Shown: positions 7,902 through 15,941, counted from the stretch's first letter. The stretch is 32,964 bases of DNA from Paracoccaceae bacterium (GCA_030065075.1 JASJDQ010000029.1:1-32964); one strand, 5' to 3'. Program-made: numbers and translations. Notes: generated by a model from the letters alone, not told the origin.

Positions 7902-9145
7902 ACGAAATGTTAAGCACTTTCGGACGGATCGGGATCTACTCCTTCGGCGGTCCGGCCGCGCAGATCGCCCTGATGCACCGCGTTCTGGTCGACGAGAAGC
8001 GTTGGCTGACAGAGCAAGAGTTCCTGAACGCGCTCTCGTTCACCATGCTTCTTCCGGGCCCCGAGGCAATGCAACTCGCCACCTATGCAGGCTGGCAAAA
8101 AGGGGGCGTGCCGGGCGGTCTTTTGGCGGGCGGACTGTTTGTTCTGCCGGGCGCCATCGTCATGGCGATTCTCGCGTCCATCTACGCGTTATTCGGCAAT
8201 GTGCCCCTGATCGACGCGCTCTTTCTGGGCGTGCAAGCCACGGTCGTCGCCATTGTGATCGAAGCGCTGATCAAGGTCTCCCGAAAGGCCATCAAACGCC
8301 CCGGCGACTGGATAGTCGCCGGGCTTGCCTTCGTCGCGATCTTCGGCTTTGCCTTGCCATTCCCGCTCATCGTGGCAACGGCTGGCCTCGTCGGCTACCT
8401 GACCACCCGACGCAGCACCGATTGGGCGCCACCGCCGCGACCCGTGGCCTTGGCGAACACCCTGCGGACCGTTCTGATCTGGCTTGCCATCTGGCTTCTT
8501 CCCATCCTGCTGCTGGCCCTTCTGAACCAAACACTGCTGACCGAAATCGCGCTTTTCTTCTCGCGCCTTGCCGTCGTCACATTTGGTGGGGCGTATGCGG
8601 TGCTGGCCTATATGACGCAAACCGTGGTCAGCGAGTTCGGCTGGATCACCACGCCCGAGATGATGGATGGTCTGGGACTCGCAGAAACGACACCCGGCCC
8701 CCTCATCCTCGTCACCCAGTTCGTGGGATTTCTGGCCGGGTTCCGCGAAGGCGGACTGCCGCTGGCCTTCCTCGCCGCATTTGTCACGCTCTGGGTCACC
8801 TTTACGCCTTGTTTTCTATGGATTTTCGCGGGCGCCCCTTATGTCGAGCGCCTGATCCACATGCCACGCCTTTCAGGGGCGCTCCATGCCATCACCGCCG
8901 CCGTCGTTGGCGTCATCCTGAACCTGTCCCTTTGGTTCAGCGCACATGTGTTCTTTCGAGAAATCGATGTCCTTTCCGCCGGTCCCGTTCAGACAATTCG
9001 CCCCGTTCTCTCCTCGCTTGACCCGTTGGCGGCCGCGATCGCCTGCGTGGCGGCTTACCTGCTTTTGCACCGCCACCTTGGCATCGGATGGGTTTTGTTG
9101 GCCGGAGCGGCAATGGGCATGATTTCGCTTCTTCCGTTAACATGA
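7898..9145 (+). CDS. chrA: Chromate transporter, two-domain ChrA family
   Basis: An inner-membrane protein of the CHR family that exports chromate. The 415 residues hold two homologous halves, as in long-form ChrA. The first half has SFGGPAAQIALMH and LLPGPEAMQLATYAGW; the second has TFGGAYAVLAYMTQ and TTPGPLILVTQFVGF. About ten hydrophobic segments are visible. The frame extends to 7859, but the ATG at 7898 overlaps the preceding stop by four bases and gives the family N-terminus (MNEMLSTFGRIGIYSFGG). With the rhodanese-ChrB gene it forms a two-gene resistance unit placed between ssrA and sspB. Its codon use does not differ visibly from its neighbours. Confidence 0.9.
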   Translation: MNEMLSTFGRIGIYSFGGPAAQIALMHRVLVDEKRWLTEQEFLNALSFTMLLPGPEAMQLATYAGWQKGGVPGGLLAGGLFVLPGAIVMAILASIYALFGNVPLIDALFLGVQATVVAIVIEALIKVSRKAIKRPGDWIVAGLAFVAIFGFALPFPLIVATAGLVGYLTTRRSTDWAPPPRPVALANTLRTVLIWLAIWLLPILLLALLNQTLLTEIALFFSRLAVVTFGGAYAVLAYMTQTVVSEFGWITTPEMMDGLGLAETTPGPLILVTQFVGFLAGFREGGLPLAFLAAFVTLWVTFTPCFLWIFAGAPYVERLIHMPRLSGALHAITAAVVGVILNLSLWFSAHVFFREIDVLSAGPVQTIRPVLSSLDPLAAAIACVAAYLLLHRHLGIGWVLLAGAAMGMISLLPLT

Positions 9146-9214
9146 TCTCAACTAAGCTGGCTTTCCTTCGCTCGGAATTCGCTTATGTTGGGTGCGTCCG
9201 ATGACGGAGTGCGC

Positions 9215-9679
9215 ATGACCGCGACCATTGACTATGGCAATCTGATGCATCGCGCGATGCGGAGCCTCATCCAAGAGGTTCTGATCGATGTCGCCAAGAA
9301 TGGTCTGCCCGGACAACATCATTTCTTCATCACCTTCGACACGATGCACCCGGACGTCGAAATGGCCGACTGGCTTTCGGACCGGTACCCGCAAGAAATG
9401 ACAATCGTCATGCAGCACTGGTTTGAAAACCTGGATGTGACGGACGAAGGCTTTGCCGTAACGCTAAACTTCGGCGATGCCCCAGAACCGCTCTATGTGC
9501 CTTATGACGCCATCCGGACCTTCGTCGATCCGTCTGTTGAATTCGGCCTGCGTTTCGAAACGCAGGAAGACGACGACGAAGACGAGACGCCTGCGCCATT
9601 GAAGGTTGAAGAGGTGGAGAATTCGGAAGAACCCGCCGGGGACGCCGAAATCGTCAGCCTCGACAAATTCCGCAAGTAA
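9215..9679 (+). CDS. sspB: SspB-family ClpXP adaptor
   Basis: SspB binds the tmRNA-encoded tag and hands tagged proteins to ClpXP. The alphaproteobacterial type has a beta-rich substrate-binding domain (residues 1-105: MTATIDYGNLMHRAM, GQHHFFITFDT, LNFGDAPEPLYVPYDAI). An acidic disordered linker follows (EDDDEDET and a run of Glu/Pro). The C-terminal ClpX-binding tail is here IVSLDKFRK. The start at 9215 has GGAG six bases upstream; the in-frame ATG at 9185 lacks a ribosome binding site, so 154 residues is preferred over 164. The gene stands alone on the plus strand, 69 bases after chrA. Confidence 0.92.
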   Translation: MTATIDYGNLMHRAMRSLIQEVLIDVAKNGLPGQHHFFITFDTMHPDVEMADWLSDRYPQEMTIVMQHWFENLDVTDEGFAVTLNFGDAPEPLYVPYDAIRTFVDPSVEFGLRFETQEDDDEDETPAPLKVEEVENSEEPAGDAEIVSLDKFRK

Positions 9680-9790
9680 TTCACGCTCTGTTATCCGACC
9701 GTGAAGGCCACGTGATTGCCGGTTTCCAGGTGATGCATGGCGCGCTGCCCAACGCTATTGCTACAGGTGTCCAATAGCAGGCCGACCACG

Positions 9791-10066
9791 ATGCCGTACG
9801 GTGACTTCATTCAGATCTCGATCTCCGAAACCATCGGACTGGCAGGCGCGCTCCTTTATTCGATCAGCTATCTGCTTGCGGCCTACGACCGCTTGCCCAG
9901 CCAATCGCCGTACTACTATGTCTCGAAACTCGTGGCGGCCGCGATGGTCCTGATTAGTCTGGCGCAGAATTTCAACCTGGCCTCGGCGATCATTCAGGTG
10001 TTTTTCATCACCGTTTCGATGATCGGGATCCTTCGGCACCTGCACAACCGACGCTTCATGGACTAA
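9791..10066 (+). CDS. Small integral membrane protein, CBU_0592-like
   Basis: About 91 residues with three predicted membrane segments: IGLAGALLYSISYLLAA, LVAAAMVLISLAQNF and AIIQVFFITVSMIGIL. It resembles a small conserved membrane protein family with no assigned function (CBU_0592-like, from memory). An in-frame ATG at 9737 has a better ribosome binding site (AGGTGA) but adds 18 residues with no family character, so the start is uncertain. The stop overlaps the end of the convergent DUF815 gene by four bases. Confidence 0.65.
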   Translation: MPYGDFIQISISETIGLAGALLYSISYLLAAYDRLPSQSPYYYVSKLVAAAMVLISLAQNFNLASAIIQVFFITVSMIGILRHLHNRRFMD

Positions 10067-10899
10067 AGCGTCACGCCCTTCCGACCCGCCAGATCCGTGA
10101 AATACTGCCATGCCACGCGGCCCGAGCGTGCACCCCGCGTCGCCTGCCATTCGATGGCCTCTGCGCGAAGCGTATCGTCGTCGATCACGACCCCATGGGC
10201 CTCGCAATAGCCCCGGATCATCGCCAGGTATTCGTCCTGAGTGCAGGGATGAAAGCCCAGCCACAGCCCGAACCGATCGGACAGCGAAACCTTTTCCTCC
10301 ACCGCTTCGGACGGATTGATGGCGGAAGAGCGCTCGTTCTCGATCATATCCCGCGGCATCAGGTGCCGCCGGTTCGACGTCGCATAGAAAATCACATTGT
10401 CCGGACGCCCTTCGATGCCGCCGTCCAGAACGGCCTTTAGCGACTTGTAGTGCTGATCGTCATGGCTGAAGGACAGATCATCGCAAAAGAGCAGAAACCG
10501 CGCCTTTACACCACGCAGAGCGTTCAGCAAACGCCCTACAGACGGCAGATCTTCGCGTTGAATTTCAACGATTTTCAGGTCCGCCCCTTCGGCGCAGACG
10601 GTAGCATGGGCTGCCTTAACCAGGCTCGATTTTCCCATGCCCCGGGCACCCCACAACAGCGCATTGTTGGCGGGCAAACCGCGCGCGAACTGGCGGGTGT
10701 TTTCCAGAAGCGTATCGCGCGACCGGTCGATGCCGATCAGCAACTTGATGTCGATGCGATTGACGCGGCTTACCGGTTCCAGCCTGTCGGGGCTCACGTG
10801 CCAGACAAAGGCGTCCGCCACGCTGAAATCCGGCGCGGCCATCGGTGCGGGCGACATCCGCTCCAGCGCGGCAGCGATCCGTTCCATCGGATCACTCAC
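10063..10899 (-). CDS. DUF815-type P-loop ATPase coupled to tatC
   Basis: The 278 residues form an AAA-like ATPase of the DUF815 family, whose role is unknown. The Walker A motif is GARGMGKSS (Lys90) and the Walker B motif FLLFCDDLSF (Asp140/Asp141). A sensor-like FYATSNRRHLMPRDM and a C-terminal helical part follow; no membrane segment is seen. Its ATG overlaps the tatC stop by four bases (ATGA), so it is the fourth gene of the tat operon and probably translated with it. This placement invites the idea of a link to export or membrane protein handling, but nothing in the sequence proves it. It ends in a 4-base convergent overlap with the small membrane protein gene. Confidence 0.85.
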   Translation of the reverse strand: MSDPMERIAAALERMSPAPMAAPDFSVADAFVWHVSPDRLEPVSRVNRIDIKLLIGIDRSRDTLLENTRQFARGLPANNALLWGARGMGKSSLVKAAHATVCAEGADLKIVEIQREDLPSVGRLLNALRGVKARFLLFCDDLSFSHDDQHYKSLKAVLDGGIEGRPDNVIFYATSNRRHLMPRDMIENERSSAINPSEAVEEKVSLSDRFGLWLGFHPCTQDEYLAMIRGYCEAHGVVIDDDTLRAEAIEWQATRGARSGRVAWQYFTDLAGRKGVTL

Positions 10900-11855
10900 G
10901 CCTTGGCGTCCTCTTCGCCGTCCGCCTCGCCCTCGTCATCCTCGAACTCGGAATAAAGGTCTTCGTCCTCACCAAGAATGCCCTCTTCGCGCAGCTTCTG
11001 AACCTTCTTCTTTTCGACCATCCGCACCAGTTGGATCGAGATTTCGTAAAGCCCATAGACGGCGGTGAACAGGATCAGCTGGGTAACAACGTCGGGCGGC
11101 GTCACCAGGGCGGCCAGCACCAGGATACCGACCATCGCGTATTTGCGTACGCTCGCCAGACCGCGCGCTGAAACAAGCCCCGCCTTGCCCATTAGCGTCA
11201 GCAACACCGGCAGTTGAAAACACAGCCCAAATGCCATGATGAAGGTAAGGGAAATACCCAGCGATTCATTGACCTTACCGAAGAAAGTTACTTTCAGCCC
11301 GGTTTCGCTTTCCGGCACGATGGCAGCGCCTTCAGGCAATTCGTCAACGCCTTGCCCAAGCAGGTTGGCGAACACCGAGGAGACATCGGCAAACCCAAGA
11401 AAGAACGACATCGCCAGTGGTGTGACCACGAAGTGCGCGAAGCTCGCGCCCAGAAGGAACATCATGGGCGAGGCGATAATGAAGGGCAGAAAGGCCGACT
11501 TTTCAGACCGGTAAAGCCCGGGCGCCACGAACCGCCACATCTGAAATGCGATAACCGGGAAGGCCAGCGCGAAACCGAAAACAAGCGAGATCCGGAACAG
11601 CGTGAAGAGATACTCCTGCGGCGCGGTGAACTGAAGCGTCGGCGACGGATCCCCCAACGCGCGCAGCGTTTCCTCGATGGGCTTCAGCAGAAACTCAAGG
11701 ATATGGACCGCGATGAACTCGCCCTGGATGGGCACGAACATCACCGTAATACCGACCAGAAGCGCGATGATCGACCGGATCAGCCGCGTCCGCAACTCGG
11801 CCAGATGCTCGATCAGCGGGGCCGAGCTGTCCTCGATCTCGTCGTCGTCGCTCAT
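10896..11855 (-). CDS. tatC: Sec-independent protein translocase subunit TatC
   Basis: TatC is the multispanning receptor that, with TatB, recognises twin-arginine signal peptides. The N-terminal signature SSAPLIEHLAELRTRLIRSI and the central VAPGLYRSEKSAFLPF are diagnostic, and six membrane helices are visible. The protein has 319 residues, longer than E. coli TatC (about 258). The extra length is partly an insertion before the fourth helix (FANLLGQGVDELPEGAAIVPESETGLKVTF) and partly a very acidic C-terminal tail rich in Asp/Glu. The start overlaps the tatB stop and the stop overlaps the DUF815 start, both by four bases. Confidence 0.97.
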   Translation of the reverse strand: MSDDDEIEDSSAPLIEHLAELRTRLIRSIIALLVGITVMFVPIQGEFIAVHILEFLLKPIEETLRALGDPSPTLQFTAPQEYLFTLFRISLVFGFALAFPVIAFQMWRFVAPGLYRSEKSAFLPFIIASPMMFLLGASFAHFVVTPLAMSFFLGFADVSSVFANLLGQGVDELPEGAAIVPESETGLKVTFFGKVNESLGISLTFIMAFGLCFQLPVLLTLMGKAGLVSARGLASVRKYAMVGILVLAALVTPPDVVTQLILFTAVYGLYEISIQLVRMVEKKKVQKLREEGILGEDEDLYSEFEDDEGEADGEEDAKA

Positions 11856-12301
11856 GCATCGTCCTTGGGTGCGGCTTCTGCGTCGGCCTCGGCCTTTTCA
11901 GCCGCTACCCGTTCGTTCGCCTTCTTGGCGGCGTTGTCGCGGATCTTTTGTGCTTGCTCGGCGCGCTCTTCGCTAAGCTCAGCCGTCTTCGGCCCCTTAG
12001 ACGCCGCCTCTTTCGTCGATTTGACGGGATCCCAGTTCTCGAATTTCTCGGCGGCCTCATTGAGCGAATTTAGACCCATCTTGGTCGGGTTCGCTGCACC
12101 CCTGACGGTTTTCGCCACGTCTTTAACACCAGCCTCGTCGGCGGCCTCTTCCATGGCGCGTGAGAACTCGCGCGCCATCCGGCGGATCTTGCCCGTGAAT
12201 TTGCCCATGGATCGGAAAACCCCCGGCAAATCCGACGGACCAATGAATATCAATGCTACGATGCCGATGACCAGAAGTTCGGCAAAGCCTAAATCGAACA
12301 T
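11852..12301 (-). CDS. tatB: Sec-independent protein translocase subunit TatB
   Basis: TatB forms the twin-arginine signal receptor with TatC. The 149 residues have the single N-terminal membrane helix (MFDLGFAELLVIGIVALIFIG), then the hinge and amphipathic helix (PSDLPGVFRSMGKFTGKIRRM). A charged, Ala/Glu/Lys-rich, probably disordered tail follows. The E8 position typical of TatB is present in FAELL. It lies 12 bases after tatA and overlaps tatC by four bases. Confidence 0.95.
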   Translation of the reverse strand: MFDLGFAELLVIGIVALIFIGPSDLPGVFRSMGKFTGKIRRMAREFSRAMEEAADEAGVKDVAKTVRGAANPTKMGLNSLNEAAEKFENWDPVKSTKEAASKGPKTAELSEERAEQAQKIRDNAAKKANERVAAEKAEADAEAAPKDDA

Positions 12302-12313
12302 GGGGTTAGCCCG

Positions 12314-12532
12314 TCAGACCTTGTCTTTTTCCTCGTCCGGCGTCACGTCGCGCGCAACCTCGGCCGCTTCGTCCTCGATCTCTTTCTTGCCGTCATCCAC
12401 GCCCTTCTTGAAGGCCGTGATGCCCTTGCCGACCTCGCCCATCAGGGACGAGATCTTGCCCCGGCCAAACAGCACCAGCACGACGATTGCGATCAGCAGG
12501 ATGCCGGGCAGTCCAATATTTCCAATACCCAT
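12314..12532 (-). CDS. tatA: Sec-independent protein translocase subunit TatA
   Basis: TatA assembles into the variable-size pore of the Tat system. The 72 residues contain the short membrane helix ([16 protein letters not shown]), the conserved [17 protein letters not shown] hinge and amphipathic helix, and an acidic tail. It is the first gene of tatABC-DUF815. Its upstream region (12533-12730), shared with the divergent plus-strand operon, carries repeated CTGACA motifs. Confidence 0.95.
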   Translation of the reverse strand: MGIGNIGLPGILLIAIVVLVLFGRGKISSLMGEVGKGITAFKKGVDDGKKEIEDEAAEVARDVTPDEEKDKV

Positions 12533-12557
12533 ATCTTTTGTTCCCTTTGCAAATGGG

Positions 12558-12682
12558 CTGACATTTCCTGACAGTCATTTAGGGGCCCTATGGCAGCCCG
12601 AAAAGATCGGACAGGCGCGCAAGCCCGGAAACGCCATGAAATTCAGCGTGCATGAACACAACTGACAGGTTAATGTCAGTTG
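12558..12682. promoter_or_regulatory. CTGACA motif cluster with a perfect dyad between divergent operons
   Basis: The intergenic region between tatA and the plus-strand gene at 12731 holds four copies of CTGACA: direct repeats exactly 10 bases apart at 12558-12563 and 12568-12573, and an inverted pair at 12662-12667 and 12674-12679. The latter lies in a perfect 9-bp inverted repeat (CAACTGACA, six bases, TGTCAGTTG; 12659-12682). One-turn spacing and dyad symmetry look like operator sites. The adjacent WYL-domain regulator is the obvious candidate ligand, by inference only. Confidence 0.5.
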
Positions 12683-12730
12683 GGGTCCGTTATCCAAGGG
12701 CATCACCCAATCGAATCAGAAAGATGACCC

Positions 12731-13105
12731 ATGACCAAAGACCTGTTTTCCTTGACCGCAAACGTCGCCTTCGCGCAGGCAGAAACCGCCCGCAGCAACA
12801 CATCCGACCCGGTGCTGGAGATCGTGACCTTCCGGCTGGTCGACGGCACGGACACGAAGCGCTTCCTTGAAGCCGCCGCCGGAACCGAAACCGTGCTGAG
12901 GAACCAGGGCGCGCTGGTGCGCCGCGTCCTCACGATCGATACGGACGGCCTTTGGACGGACGTCGTCGAATGGACTTCGATGGAGGCCGCGCTGACAGCT
13001 GCAGAGGCCGTGACGCATCACCCGGACTTCGCACCCTTCGGCGCCATGATCGACGGCGCCTCTGTCAACATGCGTCACGCTCATATTCGCTGGCGGATGG
13101 ACTAG
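12731..13105 (+). CDS. Small conserved protein, probable alpha/beta-barrel fold
   Basis: The 124-residue cytoplasmic protein has a pattern like dimeric alpha/beta-barrel (antibiotic-monooxygenase-like) proteins: LEIVTFRLVDGTD, a helix rich in Ala/Glu, GALVRRVLTIDTDGLWTDVVEW, and a His-rich end (HHPDFAPF, RHAHIRW). No catalytic site can be assigned. It is followed after four bases by the WYL regulator, so the two form an operon and the regulator may control this protein. The ATG at 12731 has a purine-rich AGAAAGATG upstream. Function unknown. Confidence 0.7.
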   Translation: MTKDLFSLTANVAFAQAETARSNTSDPVLEIVTFRLVDGTDTKRFLEAAAGTETVLRNQGALVRRVLTIDTDGLWTDVVEWTSMEAALTAAEAVTHHPDFAPFGAMIDGASVNMRHAHIRWRMD

Positions 13106-13109
13106 CACC

Positions 13110-13799
13110 ATGCGTCGGACCGACCGCCTCTTCGAACTGATCCAGCTTCTGCGCGACGGGCGGTTGCACCGTGGCAAGGATTTGGCCGAAGAACTGGGCG
13201 TGTCGGTCCGCACGCTCTATCGCGACATGGACACGCTCATTGCCTCGGGCATCCCCGTCGAAGGCGAACGCGGGTTGGGTTACATGATGACCGCGCCCAT
13301 CACGCTCCCGCCCCTCAACCTCACCCTGACCGAGCTCGAAGCGTTGCATCTCGGTCTCGCAGTCGTGTCCAAGGCCGCTGACAAAGAACTTCAGAAAGCC
13401 GCGCAGACCCTCTCGGACAAGGTGGACGCCGTCCTGCCCGAAGACCGCGCCGCGCCGAGTTCGGGCTGGGGCTTCGCCGTCTACCCTTTTGCCGAAGCGG
13501 CTCGCGGCTTCGTCCATATGGCGCCCTTGCGCGCGGCCATCCGGTCCCGGCGCAAGATCGACATCGTCTATGCAAGCCCTGATGGGGACGAGACGAAACG
13601 CACCGTACGACCCCTGCAGATGGAATACTGGGGCCGCGTCTGGACAGTCACCAGTTGGTGCGAATTGCGCAATGATTTCCGCGTGTTCCGGGTCGACCGT
13701 ATCCAGACCCTCGACATCTCTTTCGAGACCTTCGAAGAGGAACCGGGAAAGACGCTGGCGGACTATCTGAACCGCGTAGAGCCCTCAGAAGCCAAGTGA
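13110..13799 (+). CDS. YafY-type transcriptional regulator (HTH and WYL domains)
   Basis: The 229 residues contain an N-terminal winged helix (RTDRLFELIQLLRDGRLHRGKDLAEELGVSVRTLYRDMDTL, about 3-42). A linker and a C-terminal WYL domain (about 130-215, with PLQMEYWGRVWTVTSWCELR and FRVFRVDRI) follow. WYL domains sense small ligands or nucleic acids in many regulators. The four-base gap after the upstream gene indicates co-transcription. The last 15 bases overlap the end of the convergent membrane-protein gene. Likely autoregulated through the CTGACA dyad at 12659-12682, an inference. Confidence 0.88.
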   Translation: MRRTDRLFELIQLLRDGRLHRGKDLAEELGVSVRTLYRDMDTLIASGIPVEGERGLGYMMTAPITLPPLNLTLTELEALHLGLAVVSKAADKELQKAAQTLSDKVDAVLPEDRAAPSSGWGFAVYPFAEAARGFVHMAPLRAAIRSRRKIDIVYASPDGDETKRTVRPLQMEYWGRVWTVTSWCELRNDFRVFRVDRIQTLDISFETFEEEPGKTLADYLNRVEPSEAK

Positions 13800-14783
13800 G
13801 ACGCTCCAGCTTGAGCCGATCACACCCATCAGAATAGGTGCGACAATCGCGGTGATCGCTTTCAGGCTATCGACGTAATTGATCCGTGCCAGGCTTTCGT
13901 CCTTGGCCATGTCGGCGTCACGCGGCACTTCGTCCCAAAAGCTGTCGAAGCGGTGTGCCAGGCCCAGGTGTACCGGCAGGTACACCGACAGGATCAGCAG
14001 ACTGAAAGTCGTTCCGCGAAAGAGCGAGAAGGCGTTCACGAGCCCCGCAAATTCTGCGCGGGCTGCGTCATCGGCAATCAGCGTCGTGGGCCAGGACATC
14101 CAGGACTGCACCCAAAGCATCCCCGCCGTCAGAAGCGTGCCGGAACAATACAGATAGCGCTTCGAGACACGGCGCGCGTCCCGCAATTGGTCTGCCAGGT
14201 CTTCGACGTCGTCCGAAGCGCCTGGCATCTGGCCAAGCGCCAGCACAATGCCCAAAAGCGAACAGGCGGCCGCCAGCGAAACGATATGGTTCGACAAATC
14301 GACAAGATGCACCATGGCATCAAAGCCGCTGCCTGTGCTGCAGGTCGCGCGATCCGGCAGGCAGGCGCCCGTCTTGGCCGCCCCCAAGGCCTCGCGAAAG
14401 AGGTCTTCGCCAAGCAGTTGGTAGGTTTCGAAGCTTTTCATCTCCTCGGGTTCCAGGACCGAGAAAACCAACGTCACCAAAACGACCAAAAGAAGGGTGA
14501 CCACCACCCGCACTTTCGATCCGTTCGAGAACCTCCAATATACATCCCAGACAAAGATGGCCGTGACCGCGAGAGCGACCGTTGTGAAAAAGACGAAGGC
14601 GGCCATGGCGTTATACCGCGCCGCCAGCTCAACTCGCGCCGGGTTCTCGATCAGTTCTGTCGGCACCGAGACGCCGCTGTCCCCCCAGAACCCAAGGATA
14701 AGCTCGGTGCCCGTCAGGACCAGCAGCGGAATGGCCATGATGGCCAGTGCCCAGGGCGAAATTGTCTGCTTCTGAAAAGCCAT
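13785..14783 (-). CDS. Unknown multispanning membrane protein
   Basis: I do not recognise this 332-residue protein. Hydrophobic segments lie at about 12-32, 60-82, 91-110, 162-185, 210-230, 254-275 and 306-328. Between the third and fourth lies a loop with two cysteines seven residues apart (C141, C148 in GACLPDRATCSTG), probably periplasmic and able to form a disulfide. A charged loop (GASDDVEDLADQLRDARR) follows the fourth segment. The start codon has no clear ribosome binding site and is directly preceded by a hairpin. It lies 69 bases downstream of the ABC ATPase gene on the same strand. Its end overlaps the WYL regulator by 15 bases. Confidence 0.65.
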   Translation of the reverse strand: MAFQKQTISPWALAIMAIPLLVLTGTELILGFWGDSGVSVPTELIENPARVELAARYNAMAAFVFFTTVALAVTAIFVWDVYWRFSNGSKVRVVVTLLLVVLVTLVFSVLEPEEMKSFETYQLLGEDLFREALGAAKTGACLPDRATCSTGSGFDAMVHLVDLSNHIVSLAAACSLLGIVLALGQMPGASDDVEDLADQLRDARRVSKRYLYCSGTLLTAGMLWVQSWMSWPTTLIADDAARAEFAGLVNAFSLFRGTTFSLLILSVYLPVHLGLAHRFDSFWDEVPRDADMAKDESLARINYVDSLKAITAIVAPILMGVIGSSWSVSLGF

Positions 14784-14819
14784 GGCTCAATAAAAGGCAT
14801 CAAAATACGCCTTTGAGCC
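14784..14819 (-). promoter_or_regulatory. Bulged hairpin abutting the start codon of the membrane-protein gene
   Basis: Read on the minus strand, GGCTCAAAGGC pairs with GCCTTT-TAT-TGAGCC around a loop of about 10 bases (12 pairs, one 3-base bulge). The last paired base is directly next to the ATG at 14783. It could end the ABC-gene message, though it lacks a T-run, or restrict translation of the next gene. Confidence 0.5.
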
Positions 14820-14852
14820 TAGCCACCCGCTATGGGCGCTTGCAACGCCCTC

Positions 14853-15941
14853 TCACGCTCGGTTCACGGGAAGCACAAGGCAGCGACCGCGCCGGAACAT
14901 CAGCCAAAGCGGTGTTCCGGGCTTCGGCAGGAAGACCGAGGGCACGCTGGCCTTCAGCACGGACCCGTCATAGTCCATGCGGAACTCGATCAGGCTTTCG
15001 TTGCCCATGAAACGCGCCCGAGTGACGACACCGCGCGCCGGAACGCCGTCTTCGGGCGTCGGGTCCGGGCCGCGCCCACCGCGGTCAAAGTCGATCCGCA
15101 AGTGCTGCGGACGAATGACGATCTCAACCTCTGTCCCGTCCGGCACGCCGGGGACCAGGAACTGCCCGAAGGGCGTTTCCGTCAGTGCGCCTTGAACCGT
15201 GCCCCGGATCACATTGATATCACTGAAAAAAGCAGCGGCGAGTCGATCTACGGGCGCATTATAGACGTTGTAGGGCGCACCTTGCTGGATGATCTTTCCT
15301 TCCCGCATAAGCGCGATTTCATCGGCCATGCGCATCGCCTCTTCCGGCTCGTGCGTGACCAACACGACGGCAGTGCCCTCGTCCTTCAGGATGTCCAGCG
15401 TTTCGTCACGGATGCCGTCGCGCAACCGGTTGTCGAGCCCGGAAAACGGCTCGTCCATCAACATCACACGGGGCTTGGGCGCAATGGCACGGGCCAGTGC
15501 CACGCGTTGCTGTTCGCCGCCCGACAATTCATGCGGAAGCGCTTTTTCATACCCGGAAAGGTGCACGCGCTCCAGTATCTCGTCGATACGGCTGGCCTGG
15601 CTGGCCTTGCTGCCACTCAGGCCGAACCCGACGTTCTGGGCCACCGTCATATGGGGGAACAGGGCGAAGTCCTGAAAGATCAGCCCAATGGCGCGCCGTT
15701 CGGGCGGCAGGTGAATGCTGTCGTCCGACAGCACCTTGCCGTCCAGCATGACACTGCCGGCCTGCTGACGCTCGACGCCTGCAATCATGCGCAGCGTCGT
15801 CGATTTCCCGCAGCCCGAAGGCCCCAGAAGGCAGGTCACTTGCCCAGGAAGCACGCGCAAAGATACGCCCGAGACCAAATCCCGGCCGCCGACGCGGCGC
15901 GTCAAGTTGGTGACTGTCAGTCCTTCGTCAGATACGCTCAA
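14853..15941 (-). CDS. ABC transporter ATP-binding protein, FbpC-like
   Basis: The ATPase subunit of an importer of the iron(III)/spermidine/molybdate class. All motifs are intact: Walker A GPSGCGKST, Q-loop FQDFALFPHMT, signature LSGGEQQRVALARA, Walker B VMLMDEPFSGLD and switch His in VTHEPEEAMRMAD. A C-terminal TOBE-like region follows (residues about 240-362, IVIRPQHLRID). The frame is open from 15998, but the best start is TTG at 15941, with GAGAGG about 10 bases upstream and a typical N-terminus, giving 362 residues. No permease or binding-protein gene is in the window, so it is an orphan here; ferric iron is the likeliest substrate by resemblance, at low certainty. Confidence 0.82.
   Translation of the reverse strand: MSVSDEGLTVTNLTRRVGGRDLVSGVSLRVLPGQVTCLLGPSGCGKSTTLRMIAGVERQQAGSVMLDGKVLSDDSIHLPPERRAIGLIFQDFALFPHMTVAQNVGFGLSGSKASQASRIDEILERVHLSGYEKALPHELSGGEQQRVALARAIAPKPRVMLMDEPFSGLDNRLRDGIRDETLDILKDEGTAVVLVTHEPEEAMRMADEIALMREGKIIQQGAPYNVYNAPVDRLAAAFFSDINVIRGTVQGALTETPFGQFLVPGVPDGTEVEIVIRPQHLRIDFDRGGRGPDPTPEDGVPARGVVTRARFMGNESLIEFRMDYDGSVLKASVPSVFLPKPGTPLWLMFRRGRCLVLPVNRA

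Noticed and set aside
7525-9021. 498-codon plus-strand frame overlapping the ChrB-type gene and chrA
   Set aside because: The other frame encodes two recognisable, coupled proteins; this one has no domain features.
11214-12665. 483-codon frame opposite tatC, tatB and tatA
   Set aside because: Entirely antisense to three clear tat genes.
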